Program-made: the position numbers and the translations under genes | The notes under the pieces: generated by a model | Database searches by the model: none | What the model saw: only the letters and a program-made list of their open reading frames with translations | Told to the model about the DNA's origin: nothing | Shown: positions 21,902 through 33,195 of the stretch, piece after piece | How positions within the stretch are numbered: the first letter of the stretch is position 1 | Layout: every line of letters begins with the position of its first letter | Source: Muscardinus avellanarius | Taxonomy: Eukaryota; Chordata; Mammalia; Rodentia; Gliridae | Direction: 5' to 3' | Assembly (NCBI GenBank): GCA_963383645.1 | Contig: OY726572.1 | Coordinates: 68,827,738 to 68,891,737, forward strand | DNA length: 64,000 bases

Positions 21902-23246
21902 ATGCTATACTTTGCTGTTCAAGGGTTTCCTAAATATAAACTTCATGGCTAGAGAGAGTAGTGTTATCTTAGGAGATGGTGAGGTGGAGGGGTACATGGG
22001 CTTTGGAGGCAGATTTCCGCATTTGAATCTTGTTTCTACTTTTCTGTTTTATAATAGCCCCAGAGTAACTGTGAGCCAAGTCTGTAAAAGTCTTAGCAGA
22101 AGACCTACTGTTTAGTAGATATTAGTTCCATTTCCCCTTTGTGTCTTTCATCACTCACTACTGGTTATGTTAGTAGATTACAGAACTCTTCCCAAAGTAA
22201 CTCCGTTGCGAATTGGAAGATGGCGCTGGTACTAATTTTTAATGGAAAAAGAGTAAACTATTAGTTAAGAGGGAAAGTGTAGATGCTCCGGACTTGGATT
22301 TCAGTTTCAAATTTTATTGGAACAGACCACTTGGCTTTTTTTTTTTTTTTTTAACCCATTGACTCACTATTTTTTTGTTTTGTTTTGCTTTTGCAGTACT
22401 GGGGATGGAACCCAGTACCTTTAATTTATTTTTATTTTTGAAACAGGTTCTCACTGAGCCTGGAAGGGCCTCACTAAGTAGCCGAGGCTGTTTGAGAACC
22501 GCCATCCTCTGGTCTCAGCCTTCTGAATGCTGGGATTACAAGAGTGCTCCACCACACCTGGCTTTGACTAACTTTTTTTTTTTTTTTTTTGCGGGTCTGG
22601 GGATGGAACCTAGGGGCATTTGACCTCCGAGCTACACCCCTTACCCAATTTTTTTTATTCTTTTTTTTCTCTGTACCCTATTTTTTATTTTTTATTTTGA
22701 AATAGGGTCTCACTATGTTGTAGAAAGCCTCACTAAGTAGCTGAGGCTGTCTGCGAACAACGATCCTCCAGTCTCAGCCTCCCAATGTTGGGATTACAAG
22801 CGTGCGCCATCATGCCCGGCTTTGACTCACTATTTTAATGAAAAAAATTCCTAAGTATATCTGTGAAAGCATTGAATTTTTAAATAAGTGTTAGCTAACC
22901 AGGCATGGAGTACACCTGTAATCCCAGCACTTGGAAGGCCCAGTACTTAGAATGCCCCTGGGTTCAATCCCTAACCCTCCCACCCCCCAAAAATTGCTAG
23001 CTGGTAGAATTCTTAGATTCCTGTGGGACTGAGCTGAGTCTCCTCATTTCCCTGTTTATTTGGGGGTAGCAATGACTTTTTCTGCCTCTGGGCAGGAGAG
23101 ATAATAGGAGGTTAGTTAATATGTTTCATACTTTGCAGGGTTGTGGGAAGCAGAGGAGGCCTAAAATACAGTCACATCATGAAAGATGCAGTTATATCAT
23201 TGTGCCTGTGGCTTTGTTTTTAGTTTGCCTTACTCTTTGACTTCTT

Positions 23247-23281
<35 letters not shown>

Positions 23282-24764
23282 CAACTTGGCATAACACCCA
23301 GAACCTGCCTTTGGAAGCAAAGATTGGGACTTGGAACACTGGCTTCTTCCAGAACCCGGTGTCCTTAACTCTAGTATATCATTTTTAGTCCAACTGGGCT
23401 GGTACCATTTTCTCTAAGTTTACTGCTTTCAAAAGAAACTTTTCTATGAAGTGCAAGCTAAGTCCTTCTTATTGGAGATAAAATTTCTTATGAGTATGTA
23501 TAAATATATCCATTATGTGTTAAGGATATATATGTATATATAACCAAGGGGATAGAGTTAGATTGAACATATATGTATGTCTTATATATGTAGATATGTA
23601 TGATATATGTATATATTGAATGAGGTACATACATGTATTTCATTCAATTCAAATGACTGTTCCAAGCTTTCTCTCTCTCTCTCTCTTTTCTTTTTTTTTA
23701 TAGTACTAGGAATTGAACCCAGGGGCATTCTACTTCTGAGCTACACCTCCAGCCCTATTTTTTAAATTTTGAAACCAGAGCCGGGCGTGGTGGCGCACGC
23801 TTGTAATCCCCGCGCTTGGGAGGCTGAGACAGGAGGATCGCACAGGTTCAAAGCCAGCCTCAGCTACTTAGTGAGGCTCTCAGCAACCTAGTGAGACCCT
23901 GTTTCCAAATAAAATATAAAAAAGGTCTGGGAGTATAGCCCGGAGGTAGAAAGCCTGTGGGTTCCACCCCCAGTACCACTAAAAAAAAAAAAAAAAAAAA
24001 TTGAAACCAGGTCTCACTAAGTTGCAGAGGGCCTCACTAGTTTGCTGAGGCTGGCCACAAACCTGGGATCCTCCTGTCCCAGCCCCCCGCGGACTGGGAT
24101 TTCAGGCGTGCTCTACCTTGCCCGGCTTAAGCTCTTTTCTTGTGGTCTTTGTAGTTTTTCAGGGTTGAGAATGTATTTCTGGCTGAAGGTGGGTATTCAG
24201 ATACTAGTACAGATCAGGAATGTTGTGTCAGCACTTAGGGAAAACTGTTCAAGGTTATAGTATAAATGCACACTGAAACAATGAAAACTTTGGGCAATGA
24301 TCAGGAGGCACCATAGACTCTGGTATGAGACCCTACCTGGCCAAGTACTAACTGTCAGTCACTTAAATTCCCAGAGCTTCAAATTAACCATTTTAGTCAA
24401 CTTTTATCTGCTCAAATATGTAGCTGGACATAAATTTGCCACTTTAGATCTGTCCAGATTTCATTTGTCCCTCAGATTAGGCACCATATTCATTTCATTT
24501 ATTATTTTTTTTATATTGGAATTGAACCCAGAGGCACTCTACTAACTCACTAAGTTGCTGAGGTTGACCTTGAACCCCAAATCCTCCTATCTTAGCTTCC
24601 CAATACTGGGATCATAGGCATGCACCACCAGGCCCAGCTGATACTATGTATTTTAATCTAAGCATTATGTTTTTGGCGTTTAAATGGCAACTTTTTGTAG
24701 TTTCTGAGCTTTGCTTTTGGCAGAAATCCAAGCCATTTGGTTGTGCGACTCTTGCCTTCTGCAG

Positions 24765-24949
24765 AAATGAAGCCGTGGTCATTTCTGGAAGGAAGCTGGC
24801 CAAGCAGATCAAGCAGGAAGTGCGGCAGGAGGTGGAAGAGTGGGTGGCCTTGGGCAACAAGCGGCCCCACCTGAGCGTGGTTCTGGTTGGCGAGAATCCT
24901 GCAAGTCACTCCTACGTCCTCAACAAAACCAAGGCGGCTGCGGAAGTGG
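24765..24949 (+). CDS. MTHFD2: MTHFD2 coding exon 2 (residues 34-96)
   Basis: Acceptor CCTTCTGCAG, then AAATGAAGCC, continuing Arg34-Asn35. It carries the start of the catalytic domain (NEAVVISGRKLA, KRPHLSVVLVGENPASHSYV) and catalytic Tyr84 and Lys88. It ends AAAEVG with the Gly96 codon split 1/2, and the donor is GTATGTATC. The upstream bases 24640-24764 are open in the same frame by chance but are intronic. Confidence 0.97.
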
Positions 24950-26270
24950 GTATGTATCGCCGTAGGACCCCGCCGCTGTTCACCTGAGGGTTAGCTGAGG
25001 CAAACTCTATGGTAGTTTAGGATTCCTTTTTCTGATTAGAAAACCCAAATGGAGGATACTAACAGAATTGTATCCAAAACTTTGTCATAAAGGAATTCGG
25101 TCCTGTCTACTAGGGAGGCTTATAGACCAGGACAGGAGGAACCTGATTGGCGTTCTTGGTGTCTTCTGGAATATAAGCTAAATTCTGCTGGGAGGCTTAA
25201 CATTCCACGGGTGACCTTGACATATTTTACATTTTCTGTCTCTGATTTGGGTGTTTGCAGTTTAAAGCAGAAGGATATTAGGGGAAAGGTTGAGCAATAG
25301 GCTATCAGGGACCTTAGTGACGTGGTGGAACAGTCAAATTTGAAGGAAATGATTCAGAAATTCTGGAAAATGGCTTTGGGTTTCTTCACTGGCGCCAAAG
25401 CTAATCATGTGGCTAGAAGTGGTTTGGATCTGAGTGATGGGGGTTTGTAGAGCTCAGGTACCACAGATTGCTGTGTGATTGCTGACAAGAGGCAAGTGGG
25501 CGTGGATGCGCCTCTGCCCACCATCAGTGGTCTGAGCGCCAGTGACCTTCCCTTTTGGTGTGGCTGGTGGAGTTACTGGTCCTTGAGCCCTTCTTATACT
25601 CTGTTCTTAATCACTGAGGACTGAGGCTTTCTGCTTTTTTAACCGAAAACCTTTAAATCTCCTAAAAGGTTGCAAGCCATGACTTTTTAAAAGTCATTGG
25701 GAGATAGCATGGTGCAGCAGAAAAGAACGTGGATGTTACAGTGAGAAATATTGTTTCTATCTGTCAGAGCCTCAGGATTCTTGTCTGTAAAAACGTTAAT
25801 CAGGATTGCAGAGGGTAATGTATGAAAAGTGTCAAGTCTTCTCAAGAATATATATACTTACACTTCATATATATGAAGTTAGTTTCTTAGGTTCCTTGTG
25901 AACCACTTCAGTTTTTCAACTACCAGGGTGGGTGCAGTGACTAAAAAACAAACTCAGCAAAACCCTTGTTAGTTGGGCATGTTGGCGCATACCTGTAATC
26001 CCAGGATTTGGAAGGTTGAGACAGGAGGATTGCAGGTTTGAGGACAGCCCCTGCAATTTAGCGGGTATTCAGAAACTTAGCAAGATCCTGTTTCAAAATA
26101 AAATAAATAAATAACGGGCTGGGGGAATCAAATCAGCTTGGAGGTAGAATGCCCCTGGGTTCAATTCCCAGTTCCCCCAAACAAAACTTGTGGCAGCAGG
26201 GCATGGCTGGTAACACAGCGGTGCTAAGTGCTCCAACATGATTTCTATCTTCCTCATTTTCTGATAATAG
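24950..26270. repeat. MTHFD2 intron 2 contents
   Basis: 24950-25960 is free of recognisable repeats. One dimeric SINE (+) lies at 25974-26170, ending about 100 bases before exon 3. Confidence 0.75.
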
Positions 26271-26393
26271 GAATCAACAGTGAGACGATTGTGAAACCAG
26301 CTTCCATTTCAGAGGAAGAGCTATTGAATTTAATCAATAAACTAAATAACGATGAGCAAGTAGATGGCCTCCTTGTTCAGCTGCCTCTCCCAG
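26271..26393 (+). CDS. MTHFD2: MTHFD2 coding exon 3 (residues 96-137)
   Basis: Acceptor TTTTCTGATAATAG, donor GTGAGTTTT. It encodes [18 protein letters not shown] through [14 protein letters not shown], with Gln132 of the folate site in the VQLPLP motif. 123 nt, phase 1 at both ends. Confidence 0.97.
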
Positions 26394-27241
26394 GTGAGTT
26401 TTGTCTCCACCCGTCAGAATGATTCCTGAGCCACAGACAGACTTGGTAACTTGATACACCCAGCCCTTCATGTGGATGTGACTGAAAGGTGAGATAAACT
26501 CACATGAGTGAATATTTCATTAGAAATGAGACAGACCTACTCAAAATGCTGATTGCCACTTGTCTTGATATTGAGATCTTAGTACAAAAGACAGTGGAGG
26601 GACGCAGTAGAAAAAAGGACGTAGTTGAACATGGTGGGGCATGCCTGTTAATCCCAGTACTTGGCAGGCTGAGATGTGAGGATCGCAGGTTCGAGACCAG
26701 CCTCAGCATCTTAATGAGACTCTCAGCAGCCCAGCAAGACCCTGTTTTATTTTTTATTTTATTTTATTTTATTTTATTTTTTTGGTGGTACTGGGGTTCC
26801 TGGAAGCCCTTCTACTTCTGGGCTACACTCCCAGACCTATTTTTACATTTTTATTTGGAAACAGGGTCTCCTAAGCCAGCGCGCGCGGCTGGCTTCGAAC
26901 CTGCGCGATCCTCCTGTCTCTGCCTCCCAAGCGCGGGGATTACAAGCGTGCGCCACCACGCCCGGCCAAGACCCTGTTTTAAAATAATGAAAAAAAGGGG
27001 TGGGGGTGGGAGTGTAGATCAGAGGCAGAGCACCCTGGGTTCAATCCCCTGTATCACAGAAAAAAGAAAATGAAAAGGATGTTGGCTTTGATACTGGCAT
27101 TTGGCTTTCTGCTCGGATGACCTGTGTCGTGGGAGCTAGTCAGAAGGCGAGTGGATTTGCACGTCAAACCGTGCAAAGCTGGAATCAAGCAGCCCTAACT
27201 GCATGATCGTGATGTGAGGCCACTGCTCTAATTTCTTTCAG
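26394..27241. repeat. MTHFD2 intron 3: SINE nested in a SINE
   Basis: A plus-strand dimeric SINE (26628-26743 and 26982-27055) is interrupted by a compact minus-strand SINE (26744-26967). The 14-base target AAGACCCTGTTTTA appears on both sides (26736-26749 and 26968-26981). Confidence 0.85.
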
Positions 27242-27394
27242 AGCACATTGATGAGAGGAAGATCTGCAACGCCGTTTCTCCAGACAAGGATGTTGACGGC
27301 TTTCACGTCATTAATGTGGGGCGAATGTGCCTGGATCAGTACTCCATGTTACCAGCCACCCCATGGGGGGTGTGGGAAATAATTAAGCGAACTG
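27242..27394 (+). CDS. MTHFD2: MTHFD2 coding exon 4 (residues 137-188)
   Basis: Acceptor AATTTCTTTCAG, donor GTGGGTATA. It encodes EHIDERKICNAVSPDKDVDG through LPATPWGVWEIIKRTG. It contains Asp155 and the PATPWGV segment, both in the folate/catalytic cleft. 153 nt. Confidence 0.97.
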
Positions 27395-28453
27395 GTGGGT
27401 ATATCCTAGAATTATATGTGAATCAGCATGACAAAAAGAGTACGGATGAACTGCTGTCATCCCAAAACCTGAAATCCAAAATATTCTGGGGTATAAACAT
27501 TTTTTGAGCATTTTCAGTTTTTGGATTAGAAATGCTCAACTGGTGGAGACCATACAAATGTTCTAAAATCTGAAAAACAAATCTGAATACTTCTGGCCCA
27601 AGTATTTTAGAATAAGGGTACTCTGCTGGGCGTGGTGGCGCACGTTTGTAATCCCCGCGCTTGGGAGGCGGAGACAGGAGGATCGCGCAGGCTCAAAGCC
27701 AGCCGCGCTGGCTTAAGAGACCCTGTTTCCAAATAAAAGTATAAAATAGGTCTGGGAGTGTAGCCCGGAGGTAGAAGGGTTTCCAGGAACCCCAGTACCA
27801 CCAAAAAAAAAAAACAAAAAAAAAACAGGGTCTTGCAAATGGCAAAAGTTCCTAAAGTACCGAAGAGTGGGACCCCGGTGTCTACCCACTACTTCTGCTT
27901 CACAGAGCTACTTCTCTTCACATTTGTCCAGGACAGTTTTTAGTCTTTCATTCAGAAGCCTCAGAAAGGAGACTGAAGATTTCCTAATGGTGATCATGCA
28001 CATTCATAAGATATTGGGTAGTTTACAGGGAGCTCTCTCCTGTTTTCTTTTAGCCTCTTCTATGTATAGCAAGTGATGGCTCAGATTCACTGATGAAGTA
28101 AAAAGCCTAGTGACTTAGTGTCTTCCCTCACTATCAAAACTGCATTCATGCTGGGCGTGGTGGTACAGGCCTGTAATCCCAGCCCCTGGGAGGCTGAGAC
28201 AGGAGGACTGCAGGCCCTCTGCAACTTTATGAGAACTTGTTTCAAGATATTAAAAAAAAAAAAAAGAAATCGGGGATGAAGGTTTAGCTCAGATGTATAT
28301 CATTCCTAGGTATATCATTCCTGGGTTCAATCCCTAGTACCACCAAGGAAAGAAAAACAAATTGGATTCATGCCCTAGGTCATTTGGCTTCCCCTGGTAC
28401 ACATTCATAGACGGACCGGCACTACTTTCAATGCAAAAACTATTTTTACATAG
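27395..28453. repeat. MTHFD2 intron 4 contents
   Basis: A compact SINE (+) at 27628-27806, with near-consensus sequence, and a diverged dimeric SINE (+) at 28147-28350. The remainder, about 570 bases, looks unique. Confidence 0.75.
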
Positions 28454-28561
28454 GTATTCCAACCCTGGGGAAGAACGTGGTTGTGGCTGGAAGGTCGAAA
28501 AATGTTGGCATGCCCATTGCGATGTTGCTACACACAGACGGGGCGCACGAACGGCCTGGAG
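28454..28561 (+). CDS. MTHFD2: MTHFD2 coding exon 5 (residues 188-224)
   Basis: Acceptor TTTACATAG, donor GTAAGGAAA. It encodes IPTLGKNVVVAGRSKNVGMP and continues to GAHERPG. This is the dinucleotide-binding Rossmann loop with Arg201, one of the two arginines known to bind phosphate in MTHFD2. 108 nt. Confidence 0.97.
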
Positions 28562-29776
28562 GTAAGGAAATTGCTTTTGGAGCAGCCTTATCCTCTCCCT
28601 TGTGACCTTCAGAGGCCATCAGGTGGATGTGAGAAAGTACTAACTTTGTTGTGCTTTCTATTTGTCGAAATTCTGTTTACAGTTACTCAGAGAGTAGCCT
28701 TTGTACAGAAGCTGTACTCAGTGTCTTAAAAGAGTTTCAATTCATTTATTCTGCATTTAACCTCAGAAACTTGAGTTTTGAGTAAAGCAAGGTGTAGCCA
28801 GTTAGGAGTGTTCAGTTATGGCTTTGCTAGTTGTAGCTAAGACAGTTCTTATTCATAGTGTCCTGTGTTATGTGGTAGAAAAAAAGCTTGGACCATAGCA
28901 AAGGGCTGAACTGATATAACTACAGTGTGTCATGTCAAGTTTTGTTTATCCATCTAAGTAAAAGCCTCATAAATCGCTTATCACATGTTACTATTGTAAG
29001 AATGATCTGATGTTATTATGTCAGAAATAATAGCAAAACTTCTATTTTCAGATATCTTTTGTCATACTTTAAAAAAAAAGCCTTGAGTAATTGTAGTGAT
29101 ACTTTGCTTAGAAAAGTTCAAATTCTTCAGAGGCTGTGAATAAGGAAGAAAGTTAATTATATATGACTCTGAAAGGCAGGGCTAGGACGGATGTGTAAAA
29201 GTTACAATGAGTATTCATTTTAAGGAGTGACAATTAGCGGTACAGGAAATAGGACAAAAACGTTAAGTCAGTTTTCTTTTTTGTACTGGGTACTGACCCC
29301 AGGGACAATCTACATTTTTTTTTCTCCCCAGTACTGAGGATGAAACCCAGGGGCATTCCACCTCTGAGCTACACCCCCAGCCCTATTTTTTATTCTTTGA
29401 AACTGGTCTCACTGAGTTGCAAAGGGCCTCACTAAGTAGCTGAGGCTGTCCTTGAACCAAGATCCTCCAGTCTCAGCCTCCCGAATGCTGGGATTACAAG
29501 CGTGCGGCACCACGCCTGGCTGACATTCTACCTTTGATCTAAACCCCAGTCCCTTTTTCATTTTTATTTTTAAACAGAATCTGAGTTACTAAGATTGACT
29601 TCAAACCTTCAGTCCCCCTGTCTCAGCCTCCCTAGGATTGGGCTTACAGGTGTGCACCACCATGCCCTGCTAAGTCAGTTCTTTTTCAGAGATGCTGAGT
29701 TTTTGCAATGACTAGTTGAGACTTAACCCAATCCCAGCTTTGCTTTGGAAATCAAGACATCTACTTTTGCTCTTAG
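28562..29776. repeat. MTHFD2 intron 5 contents
   Basis: 28562-29280 shows no recognisable repeat. A minus-strand SINE (29283-29311 and 29522-29670) hosts a younger minus-strand SINE (29320-29521). The host word GACAATCTAC and its near-copy GACATTCTAC flank the insert. Confidence 0.7.
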
Positions 29777-29869
29777 GTGATGCCACTGTTACGATATCTC
29801 ACCGCTATACTCCCAAAGAGCAGCTGAAGAAGCACACAATTCTTGCAGATATTGTAGTATCTGCTGCAG
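29777..29869 (+). CDS. MTHFD2: MTHFD2 coding exon 6 (residues 224-255)
   Basis: Acceptor TTGCTCTTAG, donor GTAAGAACT. It encodes GDATVTISHRYTPKEQLK through ADIVVSAAG and carries Asp225 and Arg233 of the phosphate/cofactor pocket. 93 nt. Confidence 0.97.
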
Positions 29870-30161
29870 GTAAGAACTGGAGGCAGGGGCGGAAGGACTT
29901 CTCTTGAGAAGAGTGAGGCTGTTCTCTTACCTTAGACGCACCTGCCCACCTGCCATTCATCGTTCCCTAGTAATGAGCCTGAGCTGCCCACATGTGCAGC
30001 CCTGTGGCTGGAGGCCTGGTTTCTGGTATTCTACTAAAATACTCTCCTTACTCTATGAAATGGCAGTGGTTCCTGGTTATTATCTTTACCTGGTTTTTAT
30101 AAAGCGTGTGAAATAGTTCTTTCAGGTCTCTGGAAATTGAAAGACAAGAGTCTGACGGGTG

Positions 30162-30199
<38 letters not shown>

Positions 30200-30433
30200 A
30201 GTACTAGGGTTCCTGGAAGCCCTTCTATCTCCGGGCTACACTCCCAGACCTATTTTATATTTTTCATTTGGAAACAGGGTCTCTTAAGCCAACGAGGCTG
30301 GCTTCGAACCTGCGCGATCCTCCTGTCTCCACCTCCCAAGCGCGGGGATTACAAGCGTGCGCCACCACGCCCGGCTGGGTGAATCTTTTTTTGTAGAAAG
30401 CGCTAAGTTGGTCATTCCTGTCTCTGTTGCCAG
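29870..30433. repeat. MTHFD2 intron 6: compact SINE
   Basis: Compact SINE (-) at 30197-30376 with a 34-base T head. GGGTGAAT flanks it on both sides (30159 and 30377), a target-site duplication. It ends about 57 bases before exon 7. Confidence 0.8.
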
Positions 30434-30559
30434 GCATTCCAAATCTGATCACCGCAGATATGATCAAGGAAGGAGCAGCAGTCATTGATGTGGGAATAAA
30501 CAGAATTCAGGATCCTGTAACTGCTAAACCCAAGTTGGTTGGAGATGTGGATTTTGAAG
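30434..30559 (+). CDS. MTHFD2: MTHFD2 coding exon 7 (residues 255-297)
   Basis: Acceptor TCTCTGTTGCCAG, donor GTGAATGATG. It encodes [20 protein letters not shown] and ends LVGDVDFEG. Conserved cofactor-binding C-terminal half. 126 nt. Confidence 0.97.
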
Positions 30560-31564
30560 GTGAATGATGTAATTTAAAAAAAATATACAATTAATAAATA
30601 CTACCTTTTGTGGACATTTAGACATTCTTTAGTTTTTATTTAACCTTTAAACTTGTATTACTCGGGTGATACTATTTAATGCTTTTTATAAGAATCAAAA
30701 GAAATCTTTATTTTTTTTTTAATTTTATTTTTCTTTTTGTGGGATTGAACTCAGGGGCATTTTGCCTTCAAGCTACACTCCCAGCCCTATTTCTTATTCT
30801 TTATATTTCAAACAGGGTCTTAAGTTATGGAGGGCCTCACTAAGTAACTAGCCTGGCTGCAAACCTGCAATCCTGTCTCAACCTTCCAAATACTGGGATT
30901 ACAAGCATGGGCCACCATACTCAGCTGAGAGAAATCTTTTTTTAAATGAAAGCCATTCCAGAATTATTTTAGGTATTTGTGTCATAAACCTATGGAGGGA
31001 AGGTATAAATAAACTTTCCAGAATTTTTCTCCTAGATTAATATCACAATTAAAACACTTTTATGACTTTTAACAAGTCTGAAAATATAATAAAGTGTTTT
31101 TTCTAAACCATTGAGTTTCCCTAAAAAGTGCTACTATTTTATCATTTTCATTGAGGGCAGAGATCACAGACTGGGGATATTAAAATGGTCCAGGAGAAAG
31201 CCATTTTCCTATATTTGTGGAATAATACTAGTCAAATTTTTCTTTGAGCTCTTAAGCTTTTTATCTGAATTTTATGCTGATAATCTTATGTGTTGCTTTG
31301 TTTTTCTGTTAAAGCAGTCAGACCTAGGTCTAGGTATTTTCCTATTTAAGATTGGGTTAAAAAAACAAAATCTAAGCCAGGCGTGGTGGCGCATACTTGT
31401 GATCCCAGCGCCTGGGAGGCTGAGACAGGAGGATCGCACAGGTTTGAAGCCAGCCTCAGCTACTTAGTGAGGCTCTCAGCAACTTAGACCCTGTTTCCAA
31501 ATACAGTATAAAATAGGTCTGGGGGTATAGCCCAGAGGTAGAAAGCCCCTGGATTTCACCCCCA

Positions 31565-31602
<38 letters not shown>

Positions 31603-32014
31603 TAACTTCACTTTCCAGAAAGGTACTTTGCTTAGTGCTTTGGGCAAGTTATACTTACTTTTTTTTTTTATGTTGTAGGCAGATTAAGTGTTGCCTTAAT
31701 ACTTATTAGAATTACATCCCCTACGACCAACCTATTGAGGTGTTTCTTTTTATTTACTATGGAGGGAAAGTATGGCTGGTAAACTATAGGTGATTAGATG
31801 TGCGAATATATATGGAACAGCTGCATATTACGTGCATATTATTTCACTAGTGTGTTCAAAAACATTTACTCAAGTAATGTGGATGTGATTCTTTTAATGA
31901 GCATTATTATTGCTTGCTTGCTTTTTTTTTTTTTTTGCATGCTGCTTTTATGATATATTAAAGCCTTTACATGTATTTGACGTAACTGAAGCAGCCCGTC
32001 TGGTTTCTCTGTAG
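30560..32014. repeat. MTHFD2 intron 7 contents
   Basis: SINEs at 30735-30925 (-) and 31375-31568 (+), the latter with an (AC)n tail to 31600. 30930-31370 and 31610-32000 look unique and AT-rich. Confidence 0.75.
31570..31600. repeat. (AC)n microsatellite
   Basis: About 15 units after the SINE end CCCCCAAGTA. Confidence 0.95.
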
Positions 32015-32178
32015 GAGTCAAGAAGAAAGCCGGGTACATCACTCCGGTCCCTGGGGGTGTTGGTCCCATGACGGTGGCGATGCTGATGAAGAATTCCATC
32101 ATTGCTGCAAAGAAAGTGCTGAGGCTCGAAGACAGGGAAGTACCAAAGCCTAAGGAGCTTGGTGTGGCCACCAACTGA
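32015..32178 (+). CDS. MTHFD2: MTHFD2 coding exon 8 (C-terminus and stop)
   Basis: Acceptor GTTTCTCTGTAG. It encodes [20 protein letters not shown] and ends KELGVATN with TGA at 32176-32178. The [10 protein letters not shown] motif is the family signature. The end reads [14 protein letters not shown], close to the human C-terminus. Confidence 0.97.
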
Positions 32179-32646
32179 CTGTGCGTCTGTCACGCCAGAA
32201 CGCAGTGACAAAGCAGCCCAAGAGAAAGGCAGCGTCCTTAATTTATTCTACTGAAATGGTTTAAAATGATGCTCTGTATTTATTGAAAGCTTAAGTGGGT
32301 GGGGGTGCGCACACAGGGCTCCGTGCGGTACCTCACCAGGGAAGGAGCACTCCAGTGTCACGCCGGGGCCTGTGATCTCGCAGAGAGGAGCCATTAACCT
32401 CTAGTAATCAGCCTGGGAGACGCTGTCACATTGAGAATGGATACTTTGTCAGGCCACTTCTGTTAAAAAAAATTTTGTGTTTTCTAAGACCGCATTTCCC
32501 AAGTGCTATTCCAATGAGTTGATACTCGCTGTAGGTTCCAAGCCTTTCGAGTTCAACTGGTCAAACCAAAGGAAAACTGTTGCTAGACAGAACTAGGGGA
32601 AGCGGAAGAAATGGTGGTTATTGATGGGGGGGGTTACCTTAATTTC

Positions 32647-32654
32647 TGTACATA
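32647..32654 (+). promoter_or_regulatory. Pumilio response element in the MTHFD2 3' UTR
   Basis: TGTACATA matches the PUM1/PUM2 consensus UGUANAUA exactly, 470 nt past the stop. An exact 8-mer alone is weak evidence. Confidence 0.4.
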
Positions 32655-33168
32655 TTGATCAGAAACCAAACTTATCTGAAGAAAACTGAATTGGTTGGGG
32701 AAAAAGGAAGACTCCATGTCAGTAGCGATGTTTTCTGGCTCAGCTGTTAGGGAGATGTTCAGGTTGGGTCATCTGCTCTTGCCCTCATTTTACACTTCAG
32801 TGAGTTCTCTCCGTTTTAGTTTTCTCTGATTGAAAGGCTTATTTTTTAAGTTATTCGTGCGTGTCGCCATATTTGGCTTTTGCTATATCCTTAAACCTCA
32901 TTGTTCAACTTTTGTATTGATAACGGTCTGGTATCTGTATGGTTTCTTTGGTATATCTTGAAATCTGTTTTTTTTTTTTTTTAAATACAAAATTTGGGCT
33001 TGATAATCATTAGGGCAGCTTGTATAAGTAAGCAACTTACTTTCCCACCAAAGAATTAGCAGCAGCTGCCTGCTTCTCTATTGGCTTTTCTGAAAGTTTT
33101 TTTTTTTTTTTAAGAGCTTGAGTTAATAATTGAATTTCTGATTAAAGGGATTTTTGTTTTGTTTTTTA

Positions 33169-33174
33169 AATAAA
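33169..33174 (+). terminator. MTHFD2: MTHFD2 polyadenylation signal AATAAA
   Basis: AATAAA followed within 20-45 bases by TGTCTGGTGTGG and TGTGTGTGTCTT, a G/U-rich downstream element. Cleavage is expected at about 33185-33195. Confidence 0.8.
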
Positions 33175-33195
33175 ACACATCTGTCTGGTGTGGAA

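Larger units (their letters stand above)
19976..24764. repeat. MTHFD2 intron 1 contents
   Basis: 19976-20480 is CpG-island DNA. 20490-21330 looks unique. SINEs: 21332-21485 (+), 21641-21843 (+, with a (GAAA)n tail), 22396-22563 (-), 22592-22821 (-), 22900-22980 (+, remnant), 23703-24126 (-, host of a nested copy), 23780-23998 (+, nested), 24513-24638 (-). An AT-rich TATATG stretch occupies 23500-23630. Confidence 0.75.
19600..33195 (+). other. MTHFD2: MTHFD2 gene, complete (8 coding exons)
   Basis: Bifunctional mitochondrial NAD(P)-dependent methylenetetrahydrofolate dehydrogenase / methenyl-THF cyclohydrolase. It converts 5,10-methylene-THF to 10-formyl-THF in the mitochondrial matrix, supplying one-carbon units for purine synthesis and formyl-Met-tRNA. 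The eight coding exons total 101+185+123+153+108+93+126+164 = 1053 nt, giving 350 residues, the same length as human, with every junction in phase. Residues 1-34 form an Arg-rich, acid-free mitochondrial presequence. Catalytic Tyr84 and Lys88 (SYVLNK), Gln132 (VQLPLP) and Asp155 (KDVDGF) are present. So are Arg201, Asp225 and Arg233, which in MTHFD2 bind the inorganic phosphate that allows NAD use. The promoter is a CpG island; the 3' end is at AATAAA 33169. No truncation or frameshift is seen. Confidence 0.98.
32179..33195 (+). other. MTHFD2: MTHFD2 3' UTR
   Basis: About 1.0 kb of AT-rich, SINE-free sequence after the stop. The absence of SINEs contrasts with the flanks and fits a constrained UTR. 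It contains TGTACATA at 32647-32654, and poly-T stretches at 32970 and 33100. It ends after AATAAA at 33169-33174. Confidence 0.8.

Noticed and set aside
24640..24764. N-terminal extension of MTHFD2 exon 2 (in-frame upstream ATG at 24646)
   Set aside because: A strong acceptor, CTTCTGCAG, precedes 24765 and the exon 1 phase fits exactly; the upstream frame is intron read-through.
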